NCBI GenBank assembly: GCA_015501605.1
Contig: JADNRZ010000005.1
Span: 2,356,001 to 2,420,000 of the forward strand
Source of the DNA: Panaeolus papilionaceus
Lineage: Eukaryota; Basidiomycota; Agaricomycetes; Agaricales
Length of the DNA: 64,000 bases
Reading direction: 5' to 3'
In this document: positions 1 to 11,077 of the stretch, one piece after another
Position numbering within the stretch: the stretch's first letter is position 1
Layout of the letters: each line of letters starts with the position of its first letter
Position numbers and translations under genes: made by a program
Notes under the pieces: generated by a model
The model's input: only the letters and a program-made list of their open reading frames with translations
What the model was told of the DNA's origin: nothing
Database searches by the model: none

Positions 1-332
1 GCTGCTTCAATCACCGCTCTCTCATTTACCGGTGGCTCGTTCTCGATATCCATGACATAAGTGATGTGCTTGATGTATTTCTGAAATATGGGTTGCTTCG
101 TGACAAGTTGAGCCAAATTACGACGAGTTCTGTTATAGCTGCCATATGGTCCGTATTTGACATGCGAGAAGATGTGTGGTCGACAGAGATGAAGGAGTGG
201 TTTGCACGCGAGAGCGGATGCTTTGAGTGAGGGCATGTAAACTGAGCGTTCATCGCAGAGGAGTTCTTCAAAGATGAGCTCGAAGATTTCCATCGGAAAA
301 CGGCATTCGTCGAGGGCGTTACTTCGCTGCAT
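1..332 (-). CDS. F-box-like protein, N-terminal fragment (runs off left edge)
   Basis: The reverse strand is open from an ATG at 332 to the window edge. About 12 residues in, the product reads FPMEIFELIFEELL, followed by a stretch ending in ALACKPLLHLCRPHIFSHV. This is the layout of the short degenerate F-box that opens many agaricomycete F-box/LRR proteins, where the helix is followed by a conserved cysteine and 'R..IF'. Such proteins bind Skp1 and select substrates for ubiquitination. Only 110 codons are visible, so the C-terminal half cannot be judged. The next gene to the right, on the same strand, is also F-box-like, so this may be a local cluster. Another overlapping reverse frame is a shadow. 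The call rests on family appearance only. Confidence 0.6.
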   Translation of the reverse strand, partial: MQRSNALDECRFPMEIFELIFEELLCDERSVYMPSLKASALACKPLLHLCRPHIFSHVKYGPYGSYNRTRRNLAQLVTKQPIFQKYIKHITYVMDIENEPPVNERAVIEA

Positions 333-753
333 TGTGAAGACAAAGACGTGAGCCGCCACGTAGATGGGTGGAGGTGAAAAGAGGGCTGGATTTACGGAAG
401 TGTTGGTCGGTACTTGTCATCGATCTAAGGGTCGACTATTCAAACTCCGAAAGCCGGGCCTCATGTTCTCCCCTGTCGTACTAGGTGTTGCTGTTAGAAT
501 CACAGCAAACTTGGACATCTAGGCTGCACTAAGTTACCTGTAGGAGGAGATGGCTTCTTTCCAACCGACCGTTGAATTAGTAAAATAGAACCCGTAACAT
601 AGTTTTAGCGAAAATGTGGCTCAATATAGCCGAAATTGATGATTCGGTCAATGGTCTTCACTATCAAGCTCTAAAAGCGTTCCAGAATTATGGTATCAAA
701 TTAAATAAGCCAAAAAGAGTGTAACCAACGGTAGTTCAATAAATGCACTTCAA
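333..753. other. Noncoding gap between two F-box-like genes
   Basis: It holds the 5' side of the left gene and the 3' side of the right gene. I see no repeat, RNA gene or convincing ORF here. Confidence 0.5.
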
Positions 754-2500
754 TTACGGCTCACGAAGGGGAATGGAATCCACAAGTGCCCTCTCAAACA
801 CCAAGGAATCAATCGCCTCTTCACTGAGGTTAAAGTTGAGATATGGCGACTCCAGCGCTCTAGCCTTCCCACACAAAAACGCTCTAGCCATAAACCTCAT
901 CTGCACATCACGCATCCTCCTCGCATGTCCATAATGCATCGCCTCAACCGGATGCCGGATCACCCTCGCATGGCGCTTCATCAACGTTCCATCGCGCGGG
1001 ATATCGTGAAACTCTGCATTAAATACCAGGAGCGCAAGGTCTTCTGCGACGCGGGTGGTGCGTGGGTGGTGTTTTTTGGTTGATGCGACGAGAGACAGAC
1101 CGGATTGGAGCTGCTCTATGTATTTCGTGAACCCCCATGCGGGGAGGCTCAAGGCGTCGTGCATGTCGAATGAGGGAGGGAACAGCTCGATGGAGCGGAT
1201 GGTGCTGCATTGGTGGATTCCGAGGTATTGGAGGATAGACCCTGGGTCTCGGAACATGACGATACGGGGTGATCCTCGGTTCAAGAACCCTTGTAGAGTC
1301 AGGCAATATCATGTCAGTAACTATAACAAACCGACAGCGCTGAAGGGACAATTACTCACAGGTACGTTGATCGACACTCAGCCCCTCCAGCTTATTTAGC
1401 TTCAGCCCAGGAGTCGACGGATGACTACCCACCCATCTCGCACACTCCGCAGACGCCGTTTCAAAAGGGAATTGAATCATCTTCAAAGGTGGACAATCTG
1501 CGAGTGACAGATACCTAAGCTCAGGGAACAATTCAACGCCTGCGTCATGTGCAGCCGCTACATAGAACAAGCGGTGGAAGTCGTCTAGGTTTCCAGCGAA
1601 AGACAGATACTCGAGGGTTGCGAATGGAACAAGGGCATAGTGCGGAATGTCGAGAAGATGACGATGTCCGGTGGTGATGGAGAGACGTTTGAGTCGGGGA
1701 AGGTGCTGAAGGAGTGGCATACGTGGTGCGTATTGACCCTGGGAGTTGAACTCTTTGAGGTTGAACCCCGACTGGAGCTCGGTTAGTGTTGGCGGGAAGC
1801 AGCTGGCTAAGCAGGATGACTCCTTGAGGTTGAGCTGTTCCAGGAAAGGTGATGCCAGAACCACACGCAGGGGGATATCGAGGATGGCGAAAAAGCTAAG
1901 CGTAGTCAGGTTTCTCGTACCCAGATGATGAATCATAAATCCAATCATGTCCCTATCCTCGTGAAAATGAGCCTCTCGAACCCCTATAGCGTGAGTTCCG
2001 TTTCCCTGTATCACCACATTCATGGGTAACATGTCGCCTTTGATGTACAGTTCTTTGAGACGGGGAAGACGGAGGTAATCGATCATCGCCCTCTTTCGGG
2101 CTAAACCCGAATGATGGTTATGAGTACACACCACACGGAGCACGCACTGTCGAATCGCGGGCCCCATGTCTTCTGAATCGATCAGGTGAGCGTACAGTCG
2201 ATGATGCGCATCTGTCCAGGGGTGATGTCCAATCACAAGATCGGAGAACAGCAGCGGTTTGAGAACGATGGCCCAATCTTTGCAGACCTCTCTGAGTTCT
2301 TGGAATCGCCATCGTATCTGGTTTCCGCTGCTAGTGGCGTCCTTTGGTACGGTGTATATGACATATTCGGTGAATATCTTCCTGAGAACGTCGTGTGGAA
2401 GCTTTTCATTATTTTCTATAGAAGGTGTCGGATTACGAGTGAGGGTGGCCAGGGGAGTCACCTTAGACAAAGAAGTTGAGTTGCCAAGTTTGGCTTGCAT
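754..2500 (-). CDS. F-box/LRR-like protein, two exons
   Basis: Exon 1 runs 2500 to 1360 and exon 2 1289 to 754. The 70 bp intron has a GTGAGT donor and a CTACAAG acceptor, and splicing gives a continuous 558-residue product. An F-box-like helix lies near residues 33-45 (KLPHDVLRKIFTEYV), with VCKDWA about 30 residues later. The remainder is leucine-rich and aperiodic (LPRLKELYIKG, HLPRLKRLSITTG, LEYLSFAG, LRYLSLADC), as in fungal F-box/LRR adaptors. The likely role is substrate recognition in an SCF ubiquitin ligase; the substrate is unknown. The start was chosen as the first ATG before the F-box; a short basic leader precedes it. The forward ORFs across this span are shadows. Confidence 0.75.
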
Positions 2501-4261
2501 GATATGTTGGAAAGTAAAAGGTTTCGTTTATATCTGTAAAGAGTGAGTGGGTAAGAAGTAAAAGCAGACAATAAATCCTGTTGATTATTTTATAGTACAA
2601 GGGGCCCTTTAGGGCATAACTACGCCATGTCAACCAATGCTGAAAGAAATTAGCGGCGAGCGCCTTTTACTTCCTTATGTGGCCATGGAGGCGCTTGTGA
2701 GCGGAACATTGTCTGGGCTGGCTGCCCAATGCGTTGTTGCCACAAAGGGGCATTAAGCCTGAAAGGCATAACCAATAACGACTGTAATAAAAATGTAGCT
2801 CCGTGAGGTCCACTCAGACAAATGGGGTTTCTGGGGACTTGTAATGGCCGTGCTATTGAAATCACCCCTCACTCACCTCACCTCACCTTGCCTCCTCTTC
2901 ATCTCGCTCATTGCCCCCATGAATTTTAACTTGCACTGCGTCACTACCTCCCCTTCCCACCCGTAGATCCCACACACGCAGTCAGGAATCCTCCGAGTCG
3001 CTGATCAATCTATGAAAACAAAGGTCCGGTCAGAGTCCATACATATCAATCCTCAAGTGAATAGTCCCCACATAAGCAACTCGCAGCTCCTACTCCCCCA
3101 CCGAGAGCCGGATTCGGGAACTCAGGGCGAGGAAGCCAAGGTTGCCAAGCTAAGCACGGAACGGAATGGTGTCGATCAATGGGGTGATGTCATGTCGGGT
3201 ATTCTTGGCTGACACGATTTATTTTAATATTTATATCTTCTCCCCTATGTATCCCTTTTATTAAATGAGTTCAGAGGGCTAGTACATGGGCTTGGTAAGA
3301 AGATAAACCCGACGCGTTGGAAAGGCAAGGCGATGTGTGGCATACAAGGCCGCTGTTAATAAGAGACGCCATGATGTTAGTCAACGTTGAATTTCAGAAC
3401 TCGATCATCAAGCGCAAGAGTCAAGGAGTCAGTCAAGGAAGGAAGCCGAGCGAGTTAGACAGACACGGTTCACAGTTTTTCCTTTTTTGCTCTGGGCCGC
3501 TTTCCTTCCTCCTTCCTTCTCCCTTCTTCCTTCCTGCCTCGTTGTTGTCCAGCATCATCGCTCGCCACTGTGTTCCCGCAGTGAATTCTCTCTCTTGCTC
3601 TCAGTTTTTGCTTTGGAGCTGTGAGACTAGATCCTGATTTATATTACTTTTCATTCTGATTCTGTGTTTCCGTTTTCTAAAACGCACCACGGCGTGTTGA
3701 TTTTTTCTTCATACTGTTCATCGTGAAACGCCGTCTATTCTATTCTTCAAGTCATCCGTATTACCTAAACCAACAATCGACCTCGCCCCGCCTCAACCCG
3801 AATTCGTAATTTAACCCAAACTCAAGCTTAACCCGCATCTTACTCTAATCACCTCACCTCACTAAACTTCCCTTCCCTTTCCTCATACGACGTTACGTTA
3901 CGTTATCTCACCTCACATCTACCCTGGTTCCATTCATTCATCATTCATCACCTTTTGCTTGAACTTCCTCGTGGTCGTCGGATACTTGAACCTTACTCAA
4001 CCCAAAACGAAGGACGCCTACTACGTGAACCTCCACCACGGCACTGCACCTCGCCTTTCTTCCTCTTGTTCACTGATCTAGTCCTACATAACGATAACAC
4101 CAAAACCGTCTGTGCCTGACCTCACCATTCATCTTCGTCAGCTTCAACGTTCAACACACATCCAAAAACGGACCTAATCAGTTCATCCAACGCTTAGCTT
4201 CTCTGCATAAACATAGGAGAAAACGAAGAAAAGAGAAAGAGACAGAGAAAGTAAGACAAAA
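2501..4261. other. Long intergenic / 5' leader region
   Basis: There is no convincing gene. Pyrimidine-rich tracts around 3478-3600 and 3840-3960 are typical of basidiomycete promoters and core-promoter regions upstream of a transcription start. Direct TTACG repeats occur at about 3890-3905. The region probably holds the promoter and a long 5' leader of the tetraspanin gene to the right. Confidence 0.45.
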
Positions 4262-6743
4262 ATGAAAGACTTCTCAACGGAGGATCACCAGTACGTTTAT
4301 ATCTCCTCTAGTCTTTGGTTTTATATCTTCGTGCGTAGTGTGGTGGTGTTCTAGTCTGTGGACCAGCGTTGGCGTTGTATATGACACTGGGGCCCTCGTG
4401 TCATCTTTTGAATTGACTTTAGACCAGTTTCACTTCATTTTCATTTCATTATCGCCTCCTTCTCACCCCTCGCTGCACCATTCATCCATTCAGTTCTATT
4501 TTTATTCATGACCATCTATCCATTCATGCGTTCATTCATCTCCGCGACGAACCAATACTAACACGGTCCCCCTATCCCCCGCTCGTGTCTCACTTTGCTC
4601 TAGTTCATCTTCAAACCACTCCAGAACTCCTCTCTTCCCGTCCCAATCTGCGCCCTCCTCTTCCACTTCTACGACGACAAATACAACAATCCCTGCTCCT
4701 CTTGTGATGCCAACCCCAAAACGATACTCGTATCACCGTGGGGCTCAGTCAGACGAAGACGAGTCCTTTGGGGAGGGTCCAGATTATACCCAGCTTTCCC
4801 TTGAAAACGATGACAACGATACGTCGAACGAGGACTCGCCTTTTGCACCGCCTAGACCGGCTTTTGTGGGTCATGCGTCGTCACGCTCTATGCCCGTGGA
4901 TATGGCTATGTCGGGGTCGATGTCGGGGTTGGATTCGGCGGGTGGAACGATGAGCGGGTCTAGTGAGATGGGTGGTACTGGAGGTGGAGGTGTAGTGGGT
5001 CGTGGAAGGAGTGCAAGTACGGCGTCTGTGCAACCTCAGGCTCAGCAGCAACCCCGACTTCAGCATCAGGGGTTTTCGAAGGCGTTACCTCTACCTCAAC
5101 CAAAAGCACACGAAAATGGCACCCCGAATCCTGGCGCAAGGTTAAACCCGACCTTGAACCTGAACCTGAACCTGAACCCGTCCAGATTGGGTTCCCTGAC
5201 GCCTACGAACCCGTTTTCGCCTGCTGTTTCGAGGAATGCGAGTCCGAGTCCGGGGCCTGGGCAGGGGAGTGGGTTCAGCACAGGCTTGAAAAGCGCTGAT
5301 AGCTCGCTCAGCCTCAGCGTCAACTATTTGCCGAATAAATTCTCGAGTGGCGCGTTGGGTATCGGTGGGAGGGGGTATGGGTATGGGTACACGAGAGCAG
5401 GTGGGGAGGGGGTGAGGAGACGCAGTAATGGACCCCGCGGAACAGGGCTAGGTGGGTTGGGCGTGGGTTTGGGGGCGGGTATTCCGAAGATGGGTGGGGG
5501 CTCGGATGCGTTTCGGAGTGGGGAGAGCAGGATTGGGGGCCATGGGGAATATGAGGATGATGATGGGGATGAGGTAGGAGATGGGAGGGGCGGGGGTTGT
5601 TGAAGAGTTGGGGGTATGCGGGGAAGGGGAATGGGAATGGGAGAGGGAGAGGAGGGAGAGGGAAGAAGTTGAGGTGGAATAAGTTCAAGTGGGCGTTGTT
5701 TGTTGCGAATGTGGTGGTGAGTTTTCAATATTTCTTTTTTCGTTGTCGGAAATCGATGAACCATCTAATCTAATCTCCCCCTCTCCCGTTTTTCGCAGCT
5801 CACCATCTACACACTCTCAACTCTCATCACCTGCATCCTCTACTGGCTCTCCGTTCCCCCACACGCATCGATCATCACAACAGGCAACCACACCGAACTC
5901 GCCATTTCCACCCTCGCATCCCTGCTTGGCGTCCTCACAGCCATGATCGGGTTCTCAGGCATCATACTCAACGACCGCCGCTTCCTCGCCATCTACACCT
6001 TCATGCTCTGGATCGTATTCACACTCATGCTCGTTCCGGGGTACATGACCTACAAACGCCGCACCTTCAACCTCGAAGGCAAGCTCAACGCACAGTGGTC
6101 GCGCGATCTCGGCATGAGAGGCCGTCTTGTCATCCAAAATAGCCTGCGGTGCTGTGGGTACTTTTCGCCGTTCATCGAAGCGACCGTGTCCCAGACGTGC
6201 TATGCTCGGAGTACCCTTGTAGGGTGTAAGGCGCCGTATATCACGTTTGAGAGGAGGGCGCTGGAGAAGTGGTATAGTGTGGTGTTTGGGCTTGTGCCGG
6301 TGCAGTTGGGCGTGATGGTTACGGCGTTACTGTGCAGTAATCATGTTACGTATAGGTTTGGGAAGGGCATGATGCCTGAGCGGTATAGGCTGAGTGAGGG
6401 GGTGGTGGGGGTGATTATGGAGCGGTATGCAGAGTGAGTATGTTCTATCTGTGTCTATGGGCGATGGACGCTGACGCGTTTGATGTTTCGTAGGCAACTC
6501 GCTGAACAATACGGCTCGGATATTGCATCTTCAATGATGAGGAGAGCACCGACGCCGCTTTCCAACAATCCCGGGTACAATTATGATACAACCGGTAGTG
6601 GCGCGGGGTATATGTACAACGCCCTCGAAGATATGGGCGGGACGAGCGGGATGAGCACGCCGATGGGGGGGTTGGAGGTGTTGGGATATGAGGGGACGAG
6701 TGAGGGGAGGAGAGGAAGGAGGCGGCGGGAGGGGATGATTTAG
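4262..6743 (+). CDS. Tetraspanin (Tsp2-like), multi-exon
   Basis: Exon 1 begins at ATG 4262 and is spliced at 4290/4604 (phase matches). Exon 2 is a long low-complexity cytoplasmic region rich in Ser, Pro, Gly and Asn. Exon 3 starts at 5799 and exon 4 at 6494, after introns 5717-5798 and 6434-6493. Four membrane segments follow: one across the 5716/5799 junction, one near LASLLGVLTAMIGFSG, one near FMLWIVFTLMLVPG, and one near FGLVPVQLGVMVTALL. Between segments 3 and 4 lies the tetraspanin CCG motif (LRCCGYFSPF) with later Cys residues. Family members organise membrane microdomains, and Tsp2 is the basidiomycete type with a long N-terminal extension. One problem is that the frame changes at about 5570-5640 in G-rich sequence, so a short unrecognised intron or an indel must lie there. 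Confidence 0.82.
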
Positions 6744-8160
6744 GTCGTGGAGGTTATTCGAAATAAACTGAATTGGCTGGCTTTGGACTTGATTTGGACT
6801 TTGTATTGGATTCGGAGGAGTATGTAGGGAAGAATAGAAATTAAGAGTAATGTTTAAGTAATTGTTGGTGTTAACTGACATGTTTTTGGTGTTGTTTTTA
6901 AATTTTCAAATCCCCTCCAAGCCGCACGGTGGTTCACTGGCGCTCGTCAGTAGGGCTGCGCACCGTGACCATTGCTACAGTTCTATGGGAACCGTTACAG
7001 GTTGCCCGTACCGTACTGTCATCGATTTTTGAGAGTCAAAAAACGGCCGTAGAGCTGACGGCCGTAACCTGTAGGTGACTGTTCACAAACGGCTGTTGAC
7101 AGTTGCCTACGGCCGTAACAGGTCAGTCAATGTTAGCAGAACTGACAGCCAATACTATCTAGATGATTAGCGCTTAGATAGACAGAGTGTCATAGTGAAT
7201 GACACTCTCGGCTCATACTGGGAGGATCTAATCATCTATGCAAGCATAGATCCTGCTTCTTGGACACATGACTCGACTCGACTCATAAGTCCAACTCCAA
7301 CTCCGACTCTTGGACTCCTACTACTAGTAGGAGTACTACCAACATTCCTCTTCAATGAGTCTTCATTCTGTTGAATTGAAGTGATAAAACACTTCAAATG
7401 GACTCTTATATATATTAGATTAATCCATGGAACAATTAGAATAGTGAAATGGGCACTTAGAATTAGACTTGACTTATATTTCTGCAGTATTTCGCATTTT
7501 TCTCTTTGTAGGATAAAGATATTTTGGTTTTCTCTTCGGATTCTTACTTGCATTCAAAATAGCTACAGAACGGTATATAATACTCCATAGTGGCTGAATG
7601 TTTGTGTCATGAATATTTGGATGCTGATATAGTGGACACCTGTTGTCACGCCTCATGGTATCCAGACACAACATGACCAAACAGATGCCTTTTCCTACCA
7701 TGTCCCAGTAGGAGACAACAAGAGTATTGGCTTATACAAAGCATTATTGCTATTTCACATCTATTATCAATTGTGAATAACACATTAGTTTCTTGGCTTG
7801 ATAGTGATATTATCTGATCAGTGTTTCACTGGTAGTGATCTCATTGTGCAAGTTTAACACACTCTACACCTTTCCTTAGTATTGATACAAAACCCATTAA
7901 GCATCATTAAACTCTCAAAAAACTCAAAAACCTGAAACCTTGAAACTCATGTCTACTTTTTGTGAACCTATCATTGTAATATATGTATTTATTATCTAAA
8001 AACTCTAAAACTGACCAAAAACTCCAGAAACTCCAGACAATATGTCAAAAATATTTAAGGTGAACTATGATTAAAATGAGAAGCATTTCTAGCAAAATAA
8101 GTGCTGGCTCAACACAGGGAGCATTTATATACATAATCTAGGTTCAATGAAATTAACAGA
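6744..8160. other. Intergenic region, no gene seen
   Basis: The region is AT-rich and has only short unsupported ORFs. Several copies of an ACGGCCGTAAC-like word lie between 6995 and 7120, and a small perfect hairpin lies at 7184-7208. Otherwise I recognise nothing. Confidence 0.45.
7184..7208. repeat. Small perfect hairpin
   Basis: A 10 bp stem (AGAGTGTCAT / ATGACACTCT) encloses an AGTGA loop. The flanks carry a second, wider inverted pair (GATGATTAG near 7162 and CTAATCATC near 7230). This may be a remnant of a small mobile element; no coding context is visible. Confidence 0.55.
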
Positions 8161-8945
8161 AGTCTAAAGTGGGAGAATCACGAGTGCTAGCACTTGACAG
8201 GGCTTCCTGGATATACACCTTGAAGCAGCCATTTGATATGATGGATAAATCCTTCCCCATTTCATTGCCCAAGTCATTTTCCTGATCTGAGTTGTTACTT
8301 CTATCCGAGGCCCTAAAAACTTCCTTCCAATAGGAAGCCCTCACTGTCTGAATCTTGTCTGAGTGCTGCTTGATGTGTTGCTAAAAGTTATTGTGTTTGA
8401 AATCTTGCAGGGATGTCTCATTAAAAAATCCTCTGGGCAAATCGGCCTCCAATGCTTGTTCCACCAGGATGGTTCTTGGGAAGCACAGACCTGTCAGGTG
8501 TTGGGTGAGAAAAGAATGCTACACCACCCCTGTGTAAAGCAGTTTTGCAATATGCAATAATATCAGTAAACAGAGCATCATGAAACATGAGTTGAACTTT
8601 TTCTAAGATGACTGCAGCAATTTGAGATTTGCAGTTTTGCATACATTTACAGGCCTGTCAAAGTTTGTAAGCACACCTAAACCATAAACTTAGCTAAGTC
8701 ATTTAGCATACAAGTTTCACAAGTTGATCATTGGCTGACAATTTGTAGTCCACATGAGGGAATGAAAGGTCAAAGGTATCTTGGATAATAGCAAGAAATT
8801 GGGGTGAGCTGAGGAAAAAATCTGCAAATGGTTTTCCTGAGACATAGAGGGCCTGCATCAGGGTGGGAAGGAACACTTGTTGCCATGCAGCAGAGTTAAT
8901 CCAATTGGAATTCTCCTTGTTGACATTGATGCTCTCTGATAAGGC
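8161..8945 (-). pseudogene. Decayed fragment of a multi-copy agaricomycete family
   Basis: Three reverse-strand blocks read in order. 8945-8700 ends in a stop and includes WQQVFLPTLMQAL and FADFFLSSPQFLAIIQDTFD. 8642-8424 includes KSQIAAVILEKVQ and FFSHPTP. 8344-8161 is a shorter block. They sit in different frames with stops between. The pattern resembles a repeated agaricomycete family of unknown function often found near transposons, but I cannot name a domain. Its left-hand neighbour in reading direction is the sugar-transporter remnant. A possible GTAAGT donor at the end of that remnant could have spliced the two into one chimeric transcript. Confidence 0.4.
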
Positions 8946-9258
8946 AGCTGTTCAGACTTACTGAGGTTTCTTGGTTGTTTTTGTTGCTGGTTTTGACTTT
9001 GCAACCTTCCTGTTTGCATCCAACTTCACTGCTTCAGTTATTCCTTCAGTCTGAGATTTAGAATCAATGTTGACAGCCTGCCACCCTCTCAACTTCGCCA
9101 ACACCTCCTGTGCCTCCTTATGCCTCCCCTGCAACACCAACAGTCTTGGACTAGGCAGCATCTGAGTCACCCACATCCCACACATCAACGCCACCCCTGG
9201 GATCACCTGAACGCCCAGTGGGATCTGCCAGCTCAGTGCACCCTCAATATTTCATGTA

Positions 9259-10584
9259 CACGTGACGACACAAAGTGAGGGCACTTATGTCAGCCATCAA
9301 ACACGTCGTAAATTGATGTGGTGGTTGATTGTGCATAACCACTGTTTTTCAACCGTTAAACCTGCTTTCAAATGCCCAAATCTAAATCTACAAGGCATGA
9401 ATTAGACACCCCAACCAAAAATAGGATTTTGGGCTACTATAAAGCTACAGGAAATGCTGCTGAAGCTGGGCAGAAGGAAAATGTCCTACCCCGGACTGCT
9501 CAGAAGATTATTAAACGTGCACTCGAAACAGGATCCACAGCAAATAAACCCCGCTCAGGCCGCCCAAGGCTTCTTAGTGATGCAGATGAACGTTCTCTAG
9601 TGCGAAATGCTCGGAAAAATCGGAGGACACCCTTTCAACAACTTGCAAACAATCACCCCTCCCATCCATCATCAACAACAGTTCGCAAGGTGCTCAAGAA
9701 GCAAGGATACCACAGACGTGTTGCAAGAAGTCAACCATACCTCAGTGAAAAGCAAAAGAAGGCTCGACTGGCCTGGGCCAATCAGTATATCAAGTATACA
9801 GGGAAGGATTGGAGGAAGATTATATGGTCAGATGAATGCTATATTCAACTTGGTGATAAGAAGGGCCGTATCTATGTCACAAGGCGACCAGAGGAGGAGC
9901 TACTCAGTGAGTGTACTCGCCCAGCATTCAAGCAGTCATCTGTACGTGTTATGGTGTGGGGGTGTATCATGCAGGGAGAAAAGGGGCCATTGGTTGTGTT
10001 GGAATACCCTGGGGGGAGGGGTGGTGGAATGACGTCAACACAATACCAAGAACAGGTTCTGGATGGGGTCTTTCAGGATTTTTATGACAAGATGAAGAAG
10101 AAGAGAGGTACTATATACTTCCAGCAAGATGGTGCACCCAGCCATACTAGCAAATCAACAAAACAATGGTTTCAGAAGAACAAGATCAATCTCTTCCCTC
10201 ACCCATCATCTTCACCTGATGTTAACCCAATCGAACCGGTCTGGCATGAGCTGAAAACCATTATACGTCGACTACCTGATCTGCCTTCTTCCATTTCTCA
10301 GCTTAAAACAGCAATCCAGGTTGCATGGGAGTCGCTATCCATTGAACAAATTGACAAGTATACAAAAACAATGCAGGATCGTGTTTTGGAGATTAAGAGG
10401 GCAAATGGTGGTAATACCAAGTTCTAATTTTACAAATGTCTTCTGTGTACGAATATATACCATACTCTCAATTTTCATATTCATAAACTATTCCGTTGTT
10501 GTGCAATGAGCAAAACAAGTTCGCACCGAAGGGGACATTACATGGGAAAAAAACGCGTGCACCCTCACTTTGTGTCATCACATG
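9259..10584 (+). mobile_element. Tc1/mariner element, 1,326 bp, flanked by TA
   Basis: Imperfect terminal inverted repeats of about 26 bp bound it. The left tip begins CACGTGACGACACAAAGTG. The right tip, read inward on the other strand, begins CATGTGATGACACAAAGTG. Each tip abuts a TA (9257-9258 and 10585-10586), the signature duplication of this superfamily. A single uninterrupted transposase lies inside on the + strand. The element sits inside the sugar-transporter remnant. TIR mismatches are few, so it may be fairly young. Confidence 0.9.
9372..10427 (+). CDS. Tc1/mariner transposase (DD34E)
   Basis: The product has 351 residues in one exon. The N-terminal ~120 residues form paired helix-turn-helix DNA-binding domains (NRILGYYKATGNAAEAG; basic SGRPRLLS linker). 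The catalytic triad is visible: D154 in IWSDECY, D253 in YFQQDGAPSHTS and E288 in DVNPIEPVWHELK. The 34 residues between the second D and the E are the Tc1 spacing. It would excise the element and reinsert it at TA. No stop or frameshift is present, so it could be active. The start is the first ATG after the left TIR, about 110 bp inside it. No intron is needed, unlike the surrounding genes. Confidence 0.93.
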   Translation: MPKSKSTRHELDTPTKNRILGYYKATGNAAEAGQKENVLPRTAQKIIKRALETGSTANKPRSGRPRLLSDADERSLVRNARKNRRTPFQQLANNHPSHPSSTTVRKVLKKQGYHRRVARSQPYLSEKQKKARLAWANQYIKYTGKDWRKIIWSDECYIQLGDKKGRIYVTRRPEEELLSECTRPAFKQSSVRVMVWGCIMQGEKGPLVVLEYPGGRGGGMTSTQYQEQVLDGVFQDFYDKMKKKRGTIYFQQDGAPSHTSKSTKQWFQKNKINLFPHPSSSPDVNPIEPVWHELKTIIRRLPDLPSSISQLKTAIQVAWESLSIEQIDKYTKTMQDRVLEIKRANGGNTKF

Positions 10585-10720
10585 TAGCATATCCTATCCA
10601 GAAGCCAAGCACGACACCCAAGACAATGCTGAATTGCTCCAGTGCCATGAGTGAGCCCTGGACCTTACACAGCGGGCAATCCTCTGTCAGGTTTGATGAT
10701 GGGGGGTGACGGTCAGGTTG

Positions 10721-11077
10721 GTTGTCAGGTTAGTGAGTTTTCCTGTCAGATCGAAAATGCCTCGTGGAAATTAAACTGGTTCATACTATACCTCATGAAA
10801 ATAGCGTGTTCTGTACAAAGATCAGTAGTTTGATCGAGAAATGCGAGCCGGTTTCTTTATCCTAACATGATGCAAATAATAATCTAAGTTCGGTTATCGA
10901 AATCCAGTCAAGGACCGAAGCCGAGAAGGTGATGTTGGCGTAAAATTATGTGGTGCTTGATGAAGCCACTCCTTGAACTATTCAAGTTGTGCATTTAGTC
11001 AGATAAAACAAGTAATCAAACACAGATTTGTTTAGCATTGGTTCTGTCTGAGTTACTTCAAAACACATGTATACGAG
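10721..11077. other. Gap between transporter remnant and tnp2 element
   Basis: No gene is seen. The left end of the CACTA-like element should lie here, but I could not find a CACTA-type terminus with a matching partner on the far side. Confidence 0.4.

Larger units (their letters stand above)
8958..10720 (-). pseudogene. Hexose/sugar transporter (MFS) remnant, split by a Tc1 element
   Basis: Reading the reverse strand, the part right of the Tc1 element gives GSLMALEQFSIVLGVVLGFW followed by IGYA. The part left of it gives EGALSWQIPLGVQVIPG, then PSPRLLVLQGRHKEAQEVLAKLRG. These are consecutive blocks of the MFS sugar-porter family: the helix 4-6 region and the conserved PESPR/GR..EA loop. Joining the flanks at the TA site leaves one in-frame TGA at 9252-9254 (AT*NIEG). 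The N- and C-terminal thirds are missing, and the loop runs into unrelated low-complexity residues. The locus is therefore a truncated, nonfunctional copy that was hit by the transposon. Confidence 0.7.

Noticed and set aside
6995..7125. MITE formed by ACGGCCGTAAC-like words
   Set aside because: The copies are short and in mixed orientation, with no definable ends or target duplication.
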